Shown one piece after another: positions 47,267-60,438 of a stretch of 64,000 nt of DNA. This DNA comes from Haemaphysalis longicornis (Eukaryota > Arthropoda > Arachnida > Ixodida > Ixodidae), in assembly GCA_013339765.2 (NCBI GenBank), contig CM023457.1, forward strand, positions 24,788,905 to 24,852,904, written 5' to 3'. A program made the position numbers and the translations under genes. Under the pieces are notes generated by a model. It was not told the DNA's origin. It worked only from the letters and a program-made list of their open reading frames with translations, and did no database searches. Within the stretch, counting starts at the first letter, position 1. Every line of letters starts with the position of its first letter.

Positions 47267-48210
47267 TCTGTGCACGGTCTTCCCCGCTCCCTACCGTCGA
47301 CGCTGACGCTTTGTCTTGTGGCTTAGGTGTCCTTTGGCTTCCCTGAAAGGAAGTCGTGAGCAAAAATATTTGTTTGGTACGGTTTAGTTTTAGCCGCCCC
47401 GTAGTCCGACGGCTGATGTTTACAAGAGGCTGAAAGCAAGAAAAAAAAAAAAAACGCCGACTAATTTGATTTTTTAGACAGAACCGTACTCTAGAAGACA
47501 AAGAAGGGTGTGAAAAACATAAAAACTACGAGAGATATAAAAGCTGCACCGGCAACAATGAATTTGAAGACTCCCTTGTCACACTTCTTGCCCTATCTCG
47601 CGCTTCTATTACCGTTGGAGTATATGAAATTCCTATCTTGACTTCGCACATTTGCATAAAAAAAAAAAACACTTGGACGTCGCCATTGTGCAGTGCTTCA
47701 TTTGTTACCCCCCCCCCCCCCCCCAAAAAAAAAAAAAAAAAAAAAAAATAAAGAGCAGAAGAGCAGACAGTTAGCGGGTGGGCATTGAGTAATCTTGCTA
47801 TGCCTGAAATCTCAGCGTTCAACTCTAGGGGCTTACTAAGCTTAACTTTGGCCGAGTTAAATTCCGAACATGACTTCGTAGGCGTGAAGCCCTTTAGGGG
47901 ATCGGGCTGTCGGCGTCCCATGTCGTCGTCGTATCATGTCGTCGTGGTATCATGTAGTCACGGTGCTAAAACACCGGGACACTGGTTTTTTAACGCCTCG
48001 CACTGGCACACTTCGCGCTTCAAATACACGAGACTAACAGCGAAGCTGTATACCTGTACCCCCCAATGGTTTCATATCCGTTGACAAAGCGCCACGGCGC
48101 CAAGAATACACTTATTCACTGCATTCTCCGCCCCTCCCCAGGTGTCACGTTAGTGGAGATGGCCCGGTTTTTTTTTTTTTTTTTTTTCAATTTCATTTTA
48201 CTCAAAACAG
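47267..48210. other. Unassigned DNA with homopolymer runs
   Basis: Contains a C-run followed by an A-run at 47708-47750 and a T-run near 48169-48187. No gene recognised. Confidence 0.45.
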
Positions 48211-48216
48211 CGTGAT

Positions 48217-48247
48217 GCTAGAATACTCTCCCACGGAGTATTCTAGC
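48217..48247. repeat. Perfect hairpin, 12 bp arms
   Basis: GCTAGAATACTC and its exact inverse are separated by TCCCACG. Confidence 0.93.
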
Positions 48248-48772
48248 GGAGTTCGGGTCAAGCGTTACGGTGCGTTGACTTCGCGGCGTGACAGAGAAGG
48301 ACGACGCTTCCGTGTATATTTATCTGCCTGGCGTGCGCGCGTCGCTGTCACGCAAGCGGCGGCCGCCTACCTGTCTTGTGTCCCGCGGTGCGGAGGCTTG
48401 CGGTCCCGCGGCTGCGTGCCGATTGAGCGCCAAGGAGCGCCGAGAGATTTGTTTGGTCAGGCGCGCTGCGCTGGTGCACGGCGGGATGCTTTCGTGACTG
48501 AACGTCCTTTGCAACTTGCGACGTCGCGAAGCGCGGCGCCGCTTGGCCAAGTGTTCACACGCCACCCTCCTCACCACAAATAAATGGGAGCTAAAGAAAG
48601 GACGGGTGGTTGTTGAGTGTTTACTCGATTCTGGGCGAAATGTACAAGGAAATCAAGTCTGATGATCTCGTTGAAGCCCGAGATTGAGAGCGGGGCAGCG
48701 CTGACATGAACGGGTTGAAAAAAAAATTGAAGGGCAGCCACACTGGGCGATTGTGAATTCCTCTACCGCACT

Positions 48773-48892
48773 GCGTGAGTGAGTGAGTGAGTGAGTGAGT
48801 GAGTGAGGGAGTGAGTGAGTGAGTGAGTGAGTGAGTGAGTGAGTGAGTGAGTGAGTGAGTGAGTGAGTGAGTGAGTGAGTGAGTGAGTGAGT
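48773..48892. repeat. (GTGA)n microsatellite, tail of a LINE
   Basis: On the minus strand this is a (CACT)n tract directly following ATATCAATAAAG, the 3' end of the LINE relic at 48893-49480. One GGGA interruption at about 48807. Confidence 0.9.
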
Positions 48893-49478
48893 GCTTTATT
48901 GATATAGAAAGTGGAAAAAAAAGTAGGCTGGAGATATTTGAACTCATTTGGGAGTTCACCAGCATACAACCCAGTCTGGGGGAAGGGGAGAGGGGAATGA
49001 AAGGGGATAGGTGACAACAAATGGGGACAGAGAAAGAGAGAAAGAAAGAAAGAGATAAGGAGTGCGCAAGGCCGGCCGGCAGGCATCGGGCTACAGCCGT
49101 TTGGTGGGGTCGGTCTCCTGGGGGAAGTCCAGGACAAGTCGGAAGGCTTCCCGCCGGATGGAGTTTAGGGACCGTCGGGAAAAGCAGGCTCATCAGGGTG
49201 TGGCTGGGCAGCCCGAGACGCTGGAGCGCGGCCCGTAGCTCTGCTACCGGGGGGTCGTGCTGGCGGCAGGAGCAGAGCAGGTGTTCCGGGGTCTCGGGCT
49301 CTGGGCAGTCGGCACATGTGGGCGACGACCGGCGCCTTGTCGGTGCAAGCGGGCTGCCACGTTGCAGCAATCGACTGCGCTGTACGCACGTGAGCTCCTT
49401 GCCGAGGTCAGTAATATCACCCAGTCCACTTCCCTTTTTTTTTTCACTCGAACCACTACTGAATTCCAGGGTGTGAAA

Positions 49479-49480
<2 letters not shown>
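48893..49480 (-). pseudogene. LINE 3' end with Cys-His knuckle and (CACT)n tail
   Basis: The minus-strand frame reads DLGKELTCVQRSRLLQRGSP, then CADCPEPETPEHLLCSCRQH, the CxxC...H...C knuckle typical of LINE ORF2 C-termini, and then VAELRAALQRLGLP. The protein continues in frame toward a Leu/Ser-rich stretch encoded by the 3' UTR. A polyadenylation-like AATAAAG precedes the (CACT)n tail. Everything upstream of the knuckle is missing, and a (GATT)n tract abuts the truncation at 49481. Confidence 0.78.

Positions 49481-49566
<86 letters not shown>
49481..49566. repeat. (GATT)n microsatellite
   Basis: About 21 perfect GATT units immediately at the 5' truncation point of the minus-strand LINE relic. 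No Ruka body is attached. Confidence 0.97.
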
Positions 49567-49567
<1 letters not shown>

Positions 49568-49823
49568 CATGGTTCCGGGTCACTCGTAGCTACTGTCTAG
49601 TACTTGCGAATCCACAACGCGGGTATGTGGCATTCGTTTTTTGGGGGGGCTGTCGAGGATAGGCTAGACCGTGAAAGCGTCTGCTTGGCGGGCGTACAAA
49701 TTGTCCCTCTGCGTTTACTACTGCTGCACTGACCGCCCTTGTAATGTTAACGCCTCGTTATTACTATGTAGACTCGTGGTGTAAGGACAGCTAGAAGAAC
49801 CGTGTAATTCATAGAAAGCTGAC

Positions 49824-50600
<777 letters not shown>

Positions 50601-52419
50601 AGGTTGCTTGAACTAACAAAAATATGTGATGAGGTCCCCATCACATGTTAAACTCCTAGCGCTGTTCTAGTGCCGGTACAAATATGCCGGGTAGCATTCA
50701 TATAAGCTTTAAATTACCAGGGCTACTTCACCTACACGTGACGTATCGCATAGTTGGTGGCGTAAGCAGCGTTATTGTACGGGGCACATGGCACAACCTT
50801 ACTTACACTAGACGTTTTCGTTGAAAATTTGGGCTATTGCGTGTTATATTACTTCATTTCTTATCTATTCGTGTTCATTCTTTAAACAAAGCCGTTATAT
50901 TGTTTAATTGGAAAATTACCGGGTTCCTTAGCTTGATTGAAATGTAAAGATTCGCTTCGTTCACATGGTGTTCTTGTCTTTCTCCCCTGTTTAGAGTAAG
51001 ACAGCCGCGACTCGCTGTGCTTGAACTCATCGTCTCAGCGTAAATTATTCATAATGCTACGGGAGAAAGGGAGGAGGAAAAAGGAGGGGACAGACAGCTG
51101 AATAGCCACTAATGCGGTCTCTCCGACCTGAGCTTACACCTATACCCCAACGAGAACTCGAAAACAGGACTGCGCAGTTTAGAGAGCTTCTGACCTCGGT
51201 CCTCATTCACGCCAAAATACGTCCATTTTATGGAACAGCTCCCGGCTGGTGACTCCGCTTTCACAGGGGCCTTACGCTTTCTGCGTCAAGCAGGCAGGTC
51301 AGCGAGGCTTAACCCACTGCTCGACCGACAAGACCCACTAATGGACCCGGAAAGCGTCACCTCTGCCTCGAAGAAGTCCTGTTCTTTTCCATACGACGTC
51401 ACGCGCGAGCTGAGAAGTCTCGCGTGTTGCGAACCCCGAAAGCCCACCGCGTTTGACGCGCCGCGTGCCTGCCTTCCTTAACCCGATGGCAGCCGCGATC
51501 GCAAAAATAAACCCTTGGGTGACCAGGGGGAACCTCCGCATTCTTGGCCGCCGATCTGACACCTGTCGGGTTGCCGCACTTGTTTACTAAGTTGCTCATC
51601 ACTGCGCGAGGAACCAGCTGGCGTACACGCGAAACCCTTTGCCAGGGGGACCACCGCGGCTTTGCGAAGGCGCCGGGGATGTCACGGCCCGGCCAAGGTT
51701 GGCTGTTTGTCGACCTTCCCTGCGTCCCCCGACTTCAAAGACGTCCGCGGGAAAACATGTCACTTGGGCTGCTGGTCGCACTTAAGGTGGGTGGCGACAC
51801 TTGTCTTCGTCGAGTTGGAAGAAGAGCGCTCGTCTGTGCCGCGTATGCGATTCCGGGGTCGGCGACAGCTTTGCGGCGCCGGTTAGAGACAATGGACGGC
51901 GGATGTTACCCGCGACTTCACTTTGAACCCTCGCACCGCAGAAAGGGTCTTGCGTGCTGAGGGCGCCGGATTCGACCGGAAAGCGAACACGTTGACGGAA
52001 ATAGAATGCGCGCCCTGAGACAAGAAGAACCCCGGGGGAAGGTTATGCAAGCAAAGGGCGGCGAGTAGACAAATACGGCGACATTGCTTTCGCGTGAGTC
52101 GCCTGGACAGATTCCCCCAGAGCTGTGGCGTCGCAGGAGCATTGGCAGAGAAGCAAGGGGTAGTCCGCGAGCCGACTACTCAGGGGTCAAATAGTTCAGT
52201 GACGTCAGAAGAGGGACGCGGGACTACAACCACGCCATTACCCTAATAACCCTTTGCGACACGGCGTTGAGAATTGTACACGCGACTTTTAAGAGCACTG
52301 CGCTGTGTCCCGTCTACGCCTGGTCCTCGTCCCTTTGCGCTGTTCCGAGAATGCTGTACCAACACGCCCAAGCTTATACCTTAGTTCATTTTTGGGAGCT
52401 GCAATCGTCATCATCCCCG
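50601..52419. other. Unassigned DNA
   Basis: A GC-rich part (51.2-52.2 kb) has overlapping frames, the longest 138 residues at 51544-51960, without recognisable domains. An AAAATAAACC-like signal at 51504 could mark a transcript or LTR end, but no terminal repeats were found. Confidence 0.4.
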
Positions 52420-52488
52420 CTTGAACCTCTCAGACAGCATTCGCATTCTCTACGGCGGGAAATGCGAATGCTGGCTGAGAGGTTCAAG
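52420..52488. repeat. Hairpin, 28 bp arms
   Basis: Arms 52420-52447 and 52461-52488 differ at one position and flank a 13 bp loop. The arms begin CTTGAACCTCTCAG. Confidence 0.96.
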
Positions 52489-55083
52489 TGTGTTCAAGAA
52501 CACCTACTCGACACGCCAAATGCTTGTCGCGTCAAGTTGGGGTTTTTGGTTTTACGTTTTCTATCTCGTTAAAACGTTTATTAAAGTAAAACTGAAGTTG
52601 TTACCTTAATATATAAGGGCTACAGATCACAATAATATGTATACGTTTTCTATTGTAGCAATGGTTATAGGAAACGGTGGTCACAATTACGATAGCGTGT
52701 TTATAGGATTATGATAGAAACTAATTTTGTTAAGTACTTATGAGATTGGGTTATTTATGGTTTCTAGTGAAATTTTGGTTATCAAAGACATGTACAGGCA
52801 GTTTAAAATTTTTCTGACGGCGACATGCTAACGCGTGTCGCAAAGGGATAATAAATATATCTTGCACTGCTGTGAACTAACGCAACTCAAGACAGCTGCC
52901 TAAAAATGGCACCGTAGTTGCAACTAAGTGACATAATGGTGATTAGGAGCGTTAGATAGGTCACCAGGGCAGTCTAACTGAATAGCTAAACTCGACTATA
53001 GTGAGCTTTGAAACATGTGTTCTCAGTCGCACGAGAGTATTTGTCTCTGCGCGTGCTCGGAAGAACGGGATCGCGTGACCTTTTGTACTTTTAGAGTGGT
53101 CAACGTTCCGGCCGGGATGTTGGGCTATATTTATCTACGGTCGCGTGCATGGCATGATTTATGGTTTTAGCTTTGTGCATACTCTAAATTTTTGTTATTT
53201 GCCCGTTGTTAAGTTTCATCGTCCACATTACGAGCTTGTAATTATGCCACTCTCCGGTTGAGTACGCTGTAAATGAATTAAAAATGAACATGACACCAGG
53301 AAATTTGGGGACAGAGAGTTCACTCGCAGAGCGCAGGTTAGAATCGGACGTGAAGGGGGGAGACCGTCGTCGTATACAGAGGACATTATCGGCCTATTCT
53401 ATGTCCACAGCAGGATGGAGAACCTCCCACTGCGCATCCCCGGCTGCGCAGTGTCATTGACATTCGAGCACTGCGGCGGGTTCTCACAAACCCCCGAGAA
53501 ACCAATTAAACCTCAAGCGCGCACGCTGCGAACGACGTTTAAATCCACTGATAACACGCGTGTTAACGAGCGACCCCCCGTGGCGGTAGCACCTGTGATG
53601 CCGGAAGTTAGCAGCCGAATCCCCGCTAACTGAATGAAACCGGTGTAGCGTATAGTGTGCCCTGGAAAGCAGAAATGAGTTCACGCAGGCAGCTGGAAGT
53701 GAAACGTACTCTAGCCCACAGAGTCTTCGACGCAGGGGTTCTGATTACGGTACATTGGCGTTCGTTGAAGCAGCAAGGTATCCACACGCCCCACAACTGG
53801 CTACCCCTTTCTGGAGGAAAACGAAATGTACAAAGGCCTGTTTCCTCACCAGTGTAACTGCGTGATAAGCGCTCAAGCAGTCGTGCTTGTCACGTGTATA
53901 TAGAGCTACACGTGGTGTCGTGCACGAGGCTTGGGTTATATAGAGTAGAATACGTTGACCCGTTATCTCCCTGAGCCGTGATTTTGAACAGCGTCAGCCG
54001 CATAAGATAGCCTTGTCCTTCCGGGTTTCGTGCGGACTACGGACAGAAAAGTCAGAAAAGTTCAATTAAATTACATGGTGCAATTGTGGGCTGCGAATTC
54101 GGCGGAACGGACATTCACACTTCCGAGGTTCGCAATGCCTGTAAATGTCGTCTACATAACCTGCGAACGTCGCGATTTTCGCATTTCAGAGGCACATTGT
54201 TTGCAGACCGAATTAAGTCTCCCACAAGCAGAGCTTGTCGTGATTAAAAAAAAAAAAAAAGGTTTTATTGTACTTTCTGGACAAGTTGTTTCAGACTGTT
54301 CTGCAGTAAATATGAGTTTCTTTGAGGTTTCATACAACAATCGCCGATTATTTATCAATATGCGTACACACAGCAGAGAAGACATGAAAACACAGCAAGC
54401 AACCCTGGATTCGCTCGTTGTGCGTGCCTAGCACATATTGGTGCACCTCGGGCGGCTCTTCTTGGGTTACACTTTACTTCTTCCCTGCTGTGATGTCCGC
54501 CACTTGCGCGTACACCGGTTAAGCATTCGTTAAAAACAACGCGCGACATCGCGTTGTGAACTCACGTGCGTTTGCTTTGGTGCGCCCGCGCTTATGCCGC
54601 GCTTATACAAGCAACGCCATCTGGTTGCTAAGCGTGCAAATGGAGGCGCCGTGACGGTCACGTAGCTGTGAAATAGAAAGTATTCTAGTTCGCTGTAGTT
54701 CCTATTGGCCGCAGGTCCGGCCCCTCTACGCCACACGAGTGGCGTTCGTGGGGGATACTGGACGGTTCCGAATATTTGGCACTTTGCCGCAGACACAAAA
54801 AAGGCGGTTTCGCCGCACGAGTGGCGCCGCATCTGCAAATTCGCACCGAAAATCACGCCATGTAGAACGGGCCTAACTCGTTTGACTTTCGATCTGTCAT
54901 AATGCCTCATTTGCTTGACTTAAACTTGTTCTGGCTCTGACGAGTGAAGAAATTGCGAACTACGTGCACGCGGCGAGAAAACGATGAACATGTTTTATAG
55001 GCCTGAATGGGAAATGTGCTCCTCCGGCACCCCTCTCTCCGTGCTCAAGCCGATAATAATTGATCAGATGTCGTGGGTACAGA
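52489..55083. other. Unassigned DNA
   Basis: No gene recognised; the longest frame (54030-54431, 133 residues) has no domain. A CACGAGTGGCG block is repeated at about 54733 and 54817. Confidence 0.45.
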
Positions 55084-55095
55084 TGCGTATCAAAC

Positions 55096-55343
55096 ATTGA
55101 TTTGATTAATTGATTGTCGGGTTTAACGCCCCGACGCAACGCAGGCGTTGAGGCACGCCGCAGTGGAGGGCTTCGGATTAATTTTGTCCCCCTGGGGATC
55201 TTAAGCGTGCGCCGAAATCTCGTACACATGGCCGTTGCTGCTTTTCGCCTCCACCAGAAAAGCGGCCGCCGCTGCCTGGAATCGAATCCGCCTCCTCGTG
55301 CTCAACAGCACAACGCCTTAGCCATGGGCCACCGTGGCGGGTC
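55096..55343 (-). mobile_element. Ruka-like SINE, copy 9 (head-to-head pair, left)
   Basis: Complete but diverged copy on the minus strand, with head, body and a short degenerate tail. A perfect 12 bp duplication, TGCGTATCAAAC, flanks it (55084-55095 and 55344-55355). The body has several substitutions relative to copy 10. Confidence 0.93.
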
Positions 55344-55381
55344 TGCGTATCAAACTTTCAAAACACCAGTTCATTGTTACG

Positions 55382-55626
55382 ACCCGCCGCGGTGGCTCAG
55401 TGGCTAAGGCGTTCCGCTGCTGAGCACGAGGTCGCGGGTTCGATTCCCGGCCGCGGAGGCCGCTTTTCTGATGGAGGCGAAAAGCAAAAACGCCCGTGTG
55501 TACGAGATTTCGGCGCACGATAAAGATCCCCAGGTGGTCAAAATTAATCCGGAGCCCTCCACTACGGCGCGCCTCATCGCCTGCGTTGCGTCGGCGCGTT
55601 AAACCCCACAATCAGATCAATCAGAT
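55382..55626 (+). mobile_element. Ruka-like SINE, copy 10 (head-to-head pair, right)
   Basis: Complete head (A box GTGGCTCAGTGGCTAAG, B box GGGTTCGATTCCC), body and tail. A perfect 15 bp duplication, CAGTTCATTGTTACG, flanks it (55367-55381 and 55627-55641). Only about 38 bp separate its head from the head of copy 9 on the other strand. Confidence 0.95.
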
Positions 55627-55641
55627 CAGTTCATTGTTACG

Positions 55642-56965
55642 TTCAGGATTTTTAGGAATTGCGCTTTCATTTCATGAACCTAGCTTCAAAGCCAAGCTCT
55701 ATGGATGTTTCAGTTGAAAACAGCTATATTGGGGGAAAAAATGAAGGTGTAATATGTGAGTGTGTTTGGGGGAGAGGGGGCGTTTCTTACTTCGAAGGCA
55801 GAATTGGGCTTTCAATGAACTAGCTAAAGAACGCGACACACCGAAATAGCGAAATACAGCGAAATAAAAAATGACAGTGTATACGAGGCAAACAATAGAT
55901 CGGGCAACTTATCGCAGCACTTATATAAGGTATGTCTGAGATGTAAAAATGAAGCGTGAAAGGAGCGGACCAAAAAGAAGTGCGATGGCATTACCGAGTC
56001 ACAGTAAAACACGGGCGCATTGAAAGCGTCTAACTGCGTCGGCACTTTTGGCAAAAGAAGAAAAATAAATAAATAAATAGATGTAATATACAACCTATAC
56101 CGAGAGAGACAGTTCACGCTCTTCAAGCACTGCGGGCGTGTAGTGTAAGCGAAAAAAAAAAAAAAACTCATAAAAACGACGGCGCCAGCTCTGAAGAAAA
56201 AAAAAAAAAGAAGAAGGAAATTCCCACGGATGTGGTCGTCACGAGTAACCCTGAGCGTCTTCGTGTTGAGGTGCTTTATGGTGTTAAATTTTCTTGCCAG
56301 GATCTGAGCGACTCTCGACCTTTGAATGCGGAACTGCATGCAGGCGGTGAAGTCGGACTAACGAGTTACGGGTATACCTTCTAAGGCATTTTCTTAATTT
56401 CTTGCATTACTCGTCCTCACGAAGTCCTCCAATAGGTCGATTTTCCGGACCGGCCGTATACTCAGGCTCAATTCAGCAATTAGTCAAGCGCAGGCGAGCG
56501 CACCGTCACGCTTGCGGTGCCGTAAACCCTCGGGTGAATGTATTACAATTTCCGGGGATATTCGAGCTCACACTAACACAGGGGAGCGAATACGAGTATA
56601 AAAAGGAAGAAAATACCGAACTCGAAGTCGTGGGTGAATCGATCAGGGCTCCGTGAGCTGCGTTAATTGCTCTCTCATTTTCCACGGTGCATATCCTGTT
56701 GCAGGGAAGCGCTCAAAGAACCACAGTGTATTACATCTCTGTATGTAGTGCCGTTACGGAGAATTGACTTGCTGACTATGATGCAGCCCATGCTTTTGTG
56801 AGTAGCTAACGTTGCACAGCGCGTCTTGACATTTCCTTGCTGTGCGTGCCATACCTTGCTGTGTTTTAAGCGTGTAGTGCTTTAGGGGCCAGGCTTGTCG
56901 CCGTAGCTCTTCCAGAGTCACGGTATCTAGTCACGGCGTCACGCATCCAAAAAGAGCTTTCGAAA
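55642..56965. other. Unassigned DNA
   Basis: A minus-strand frame of 171 residues (55824-56339) is Phe/Leu-rich because of A-runs and has no domain. No other feature. Confidence 0.45.
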
Positions 56966-56973
56966 AGGTCACC

Positions 56974-57052
56974 GCTTCCCCTGGAGGGGATCGAACCTGG
57001 GCCGCTCGCGTTACGAAGCTGACGTCTATCCTATTGGGCCACAGACGCTCAC
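56974..57052 (-). repeat. tRNA-like sequence (probable SINE head)
   Basis: On the minus strand, TGGCCCAATAGGATAGACGT resembles an A box region and CAGGTTCGATCCCCTCCAGG carries a good B box and T-arm. D-arm and anticodon-arm pairing is poor, so a working tRNA is unlikely. Confidence 0.5.
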
Positions 57053-57161
57053 GTTACTCATATGCAAAGTGCTGGGGGTTACCTGGGGGTTACACGGAGG
57101 CTGCTGTTGCTGGGCCGCAAATAAGTACGCAATATTATAAAGTTAAGGAAAACATCATTTT

Positions 57162-57660
57162 TTAAAGAAGTTTATTGTCTCTTGTAAAAGGTGAAAGTTA
57201 CATGAGTAGATATATCCAGACGAGGGTCCCATAGTTGATACTGCACCGGGGCCCTCGGTATATTATTGCATAGAAAAATGAAAGCAGCCAAGGACAAATT
57301 ACAGTTACAAATCTCAGAGTTACACTTCTAGAGTTAAAGTAGCAACAGAGCAGTAGAAACCGAGGAACTCATGTCACATCATTACTAGGCAGACTCGATA
57401 AAAACAAAAAAATGAGAAGAAAAAATACAAAAGAGAAAAGGAAAGAAATTACAAAAAAAGAGAAAAGAAAAACCTGACACAAAACACCGTATTGTAATGT
57501 CAAGTCACAGTTTTAAGCAGAACAACAGCTTGGAATGTTCAGAAAAACGAGTAGACGAAATGGCGCATCTAGGCGAAATCTCTAAACAATTTTAATTAAC
57601 ACATTCATTACCCAAAATTAATAAAAACTCAATTCAGTGCCTCTTTATAGCGTTTTGAGG
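57162..57660 (-). mobile_element. Possible retroelement 3' UTR
   Basis: On the minus strand the segment ends with GAGACAATAAACTTCTTTAA, a polyadenylation-like end at about 57162-57180. The rest is A/T-rich without coding sequence. The assignment rests only on the end. Confidence 0.3.
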
Positions 57661-58598
57661 GGCTGCGGCGTCCTCTCTTGACTACTTTCGGTATCAACGC
57701 CAGGCTGATACTGAAACTAGCCAAGACAGGGTGCCACAGCTTCTCGAGCGAGCCCCTGCTCCGCACTTCGACAGCCTTCCTGTTGAGGGGGACTGCTTTA
57801 ATTTTTTGAGCGTTGTTTTAGGTTTACTTCACTGTTTTTTATAGGGGGAAGGGGGGTTGCTGCAGCCAGCTTGAAAAAAGTGTTTCTTGCTCGCACGTAC
57901 AGGAGTATATGACGAAAACGCCGCTGGCGTTCTCCACAACTGGAGGAACATGCGGTGACACTGACTATTCTTAGTTGATGCACTACCAGGTGCAAAAGTC
58001 AGCAAAGCACATGTAAAACACGTGTAGTTTAAGCTATCACAATTAATTTCTCGCATCAATGGGCCGCCAAGCATTTGCTAGGCGTTCGAATGGGAAACGT
58101 ATATGGAACTCATTCTGCAAAGAAAAGCGGAAGTACACAGGACAGAGGGACCAAACCTACTGTCCCCTCTGTCGTGGCCTTTGGGAAACATTCAGGAGCA
58201 ATGCACCATTTACCCACACAACTGGGGTGCTGTACCAACGGGAGGTAAAAAAATGTAGTTTTATTAATGCAACCTCGTCTACAGACTTTTATTCCTGATA
58301 TCACACGTCACCACTTTCCGTGCCTTGCTAATCAGACCGAGCAAGAAGCACCGTACTTCCGCCGTGTTGATTTACACGTTATAAGTATTACTAGGTTAAC
58401 ACTCAAAAGTAAATGCATAACAGTGCTAATTATTGCAGAGTCACACGGAAATCAATAAAATTACGTTACAATTACTGTAATCAATTGCCGTACTAACCCT
58501 GGACGTAGTTTTTTAATAAACGTGGCTAGGATCTATGTACATATTTTATTCCTTCATTCGTTCTTTTTGTTTTCTTTGTTTGTTTAGTTCTTTCTAGC
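57661..58598. other. Unassigned DNA
   Basis: No feature recognised. Confidence 0.45.
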
Positions 58599-58942
58599 TT
58601 GCTTGCTTTCCTTGTGCCCGTTTTCTTTCTTTCTCTGTTTCTTTATTCCCTCTTTCCTTTCATTCATTTTTCTTCTTTTTCTTTCTTTTTTCTTTTTCTT
58701 GCTTGCTTTTTTTTCCTTCTTTCCTTTTTCTTCCTTTCTTTTCTTCTTTCTTTCTTTTTTCTCACTCTCTCTTTCTTCCTTTCTTTTCCTTTCTTGCTTT
58801 ATTTTTCTTCCTTTTTCTTCGATTCTTCCTTTGTTCCTTTCTTTCTTTCTTTCCTTCTTTCTTTCTTTCTTTTGCTGACGTGTGCACGATCCAATTCTCC
58901 CGGGGCACTTACACTCTACTGGAGCTGCTGCTGCTGCTGCTG
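58599..58942. repeat. (TTTC)n-rich low-complexity tract and (CTG)n
   Basis: About 270 bp of irregular TTTC/CTTC units gives open frames made almost only of Phe, Leu and Ser. A short (CTG)n run follows at about 58924-58942. Confidence 0.92.
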
Positions 58943-59713
58943 CGCTAATCCTGGCCGCACATCAGGGGCCAATTTGCAGTAGTGATATACGCACGATGCC
59001 GTCCATGGCCGATGTGTCGCAACTGCGTATAAACAGATTAGGCGCCCCCCATCGACACACACCGCAGACGCACGCCTACGTCGTCGAGCGGCGCACACAA
59101 GGAGAGGAAAGAAAATGCGAGACACAAATCAGGCCTAATTTATTCTCATCGAACCGGCCATCTTTGCGAAATGAAACAAATAGATCGTTAAGCGAGGAAA
59201 AGAAGGCGCGGGTGGAATAGAAAAGGGGCCGTGATCTTGAAACGTTGTCGTGGACGGATCGCGGGCACTCCCCAAGGCAACTGCCGCCAAATAGAATCGT
59301 GCGCGATGGTTTCGCATCTGTGTAAACATCGCGCACTCACGACCTGAGTAGTGCCCTTCGGCGGGAGTCGTGAGCTCGGCATCAGCGTCGCGGTTACATA
59401 TCCTATCAAGAGCAGCACCGGGCGCTGTAAGAGCGCTCTCCGGCGGCGTGATTAGCACCCGTATACAGGGCGTCTTGCACAACAGGGAAACACGGGTCGA
59501 TATCCTTTTGCATGATGGGGAGGAAGAACGTACACGATACCCGTGAGTTGGCGGCTCTGGGGGCCTATATTTCAGTCCCTTGGCGTCACTACATTCGAAA
59601 TCCGATGGCATTCACAGTGGCCACATTCACGGTTTCCTTCTTCGTCCGATGACCTCGCCAAATCACCTGCGCGTTAGCTAGGATGCGGGAATGGCATAAA
59701 TCTATAGGTTTTA
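58943..59713. other. Unassigned DNA
   Basis: A minus-strand frame of 158 residues (59135-59611) overlaps others on both strands and has no domain. Confidence 0.45.
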
Positions 59714-60066
59714 TTCACTAGCGAAGCGCGCATGCTGGCAACCATGTGAGTGCGCCGTCAGTTGTTACGTCGGGCTCCGCGGGATGGCGGTACTTATCCG
59801 TGCTAAGCACATGATGCATGTTGGGCCTTCCAAACTCTACCCCACCGAGCGCAAAGTAATGCCTCGACTCCAATGTGAGTGCGATTAATAACATCTCTGT
59901 TGACACCACCGTTGAGAATCAGGTTGAAACGGAGCTGACGACGCACGCCGGTGTTTTTTTTTTTGTTTTGTTTTGTCTTGTCTTCTGCGACACGCGGGCG
60001 CAGACGCACAAGCCGCGCCATGTCCGTGGCGCTTCGGCCATGTCTATGCCCGTTTACAGTGTTGTC
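59714..60066 (-). repeat. Dispersed repeat family R, copy 2
   Basis: Inverted relative to copy 1 (18340-18690). The shared block includes CAACAGAGATGTTATTAATC (read on the minus strand) and GTGCTTAGCACGGA, and both copies contain an A-rich segment of variable length after the first 80 bp. Confidence 0.7.
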
Positions 60067-60400
60067 AAGCAAAGAAACTGAGAGCTAAACTTTTTAGTAA
60101 ATACCATTTATACATCCACCGGGAGGACGGCGCAGTACTCCAGAATTTATTGAAATGGGGCCAATAATGCACCAGGAATTCAAAACAGTACTGGGGCTGA
60201 TTTCGTAGTTGTGACGGTTTCGTGTTCGGATCAAAGTGTCCATATCGGGTGAGCCCTGATTGACTGAAAGCAGACCACCCGGATGTAAGGCAGCACAAGC
60301 AAGGCGAGGCGTTGGTTTATGTGCCTGTGATTGGTCGGAGGCCTCGGAAGTGCAATTATATCACGGCTGAAATGGGCGCGAAATGGACATTTTTAATGGT

Positions 60401-60438
60401 CACAACTCAGAATCCCGCCCAAGGGATTCTGAGTTGTG
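60401..60438. repeat. Perfect hairpin, 16 bp arms
   Basis: CACAACTCAGAATCCC and its exact inverse flank a 6 bp loop. A third partial copy, GAGGGATTCTCAG, follows. Confidence 0.95.

Noticed and set aside
48621..49583. 320-residue minus-strand protein
   Set aside because: It is an artefact that joins a (GATT)n tract, a LINE C-terminal relic, its 3' UTR and a (CACT)n tail in one open frame.
51200..52200. LTR of a retrotransposon
   Set aside because: An AATAAA-like signal and GC-rich sequence are present, but no paired terminal repeat, primer-binding site or gag/pol sequence was found.
58599..58982. Phe/Leu-rich transmembrane-like proteins
   Set aside because: Produced by the (TTTC)n-rich low-complexity tract in all plus frames.
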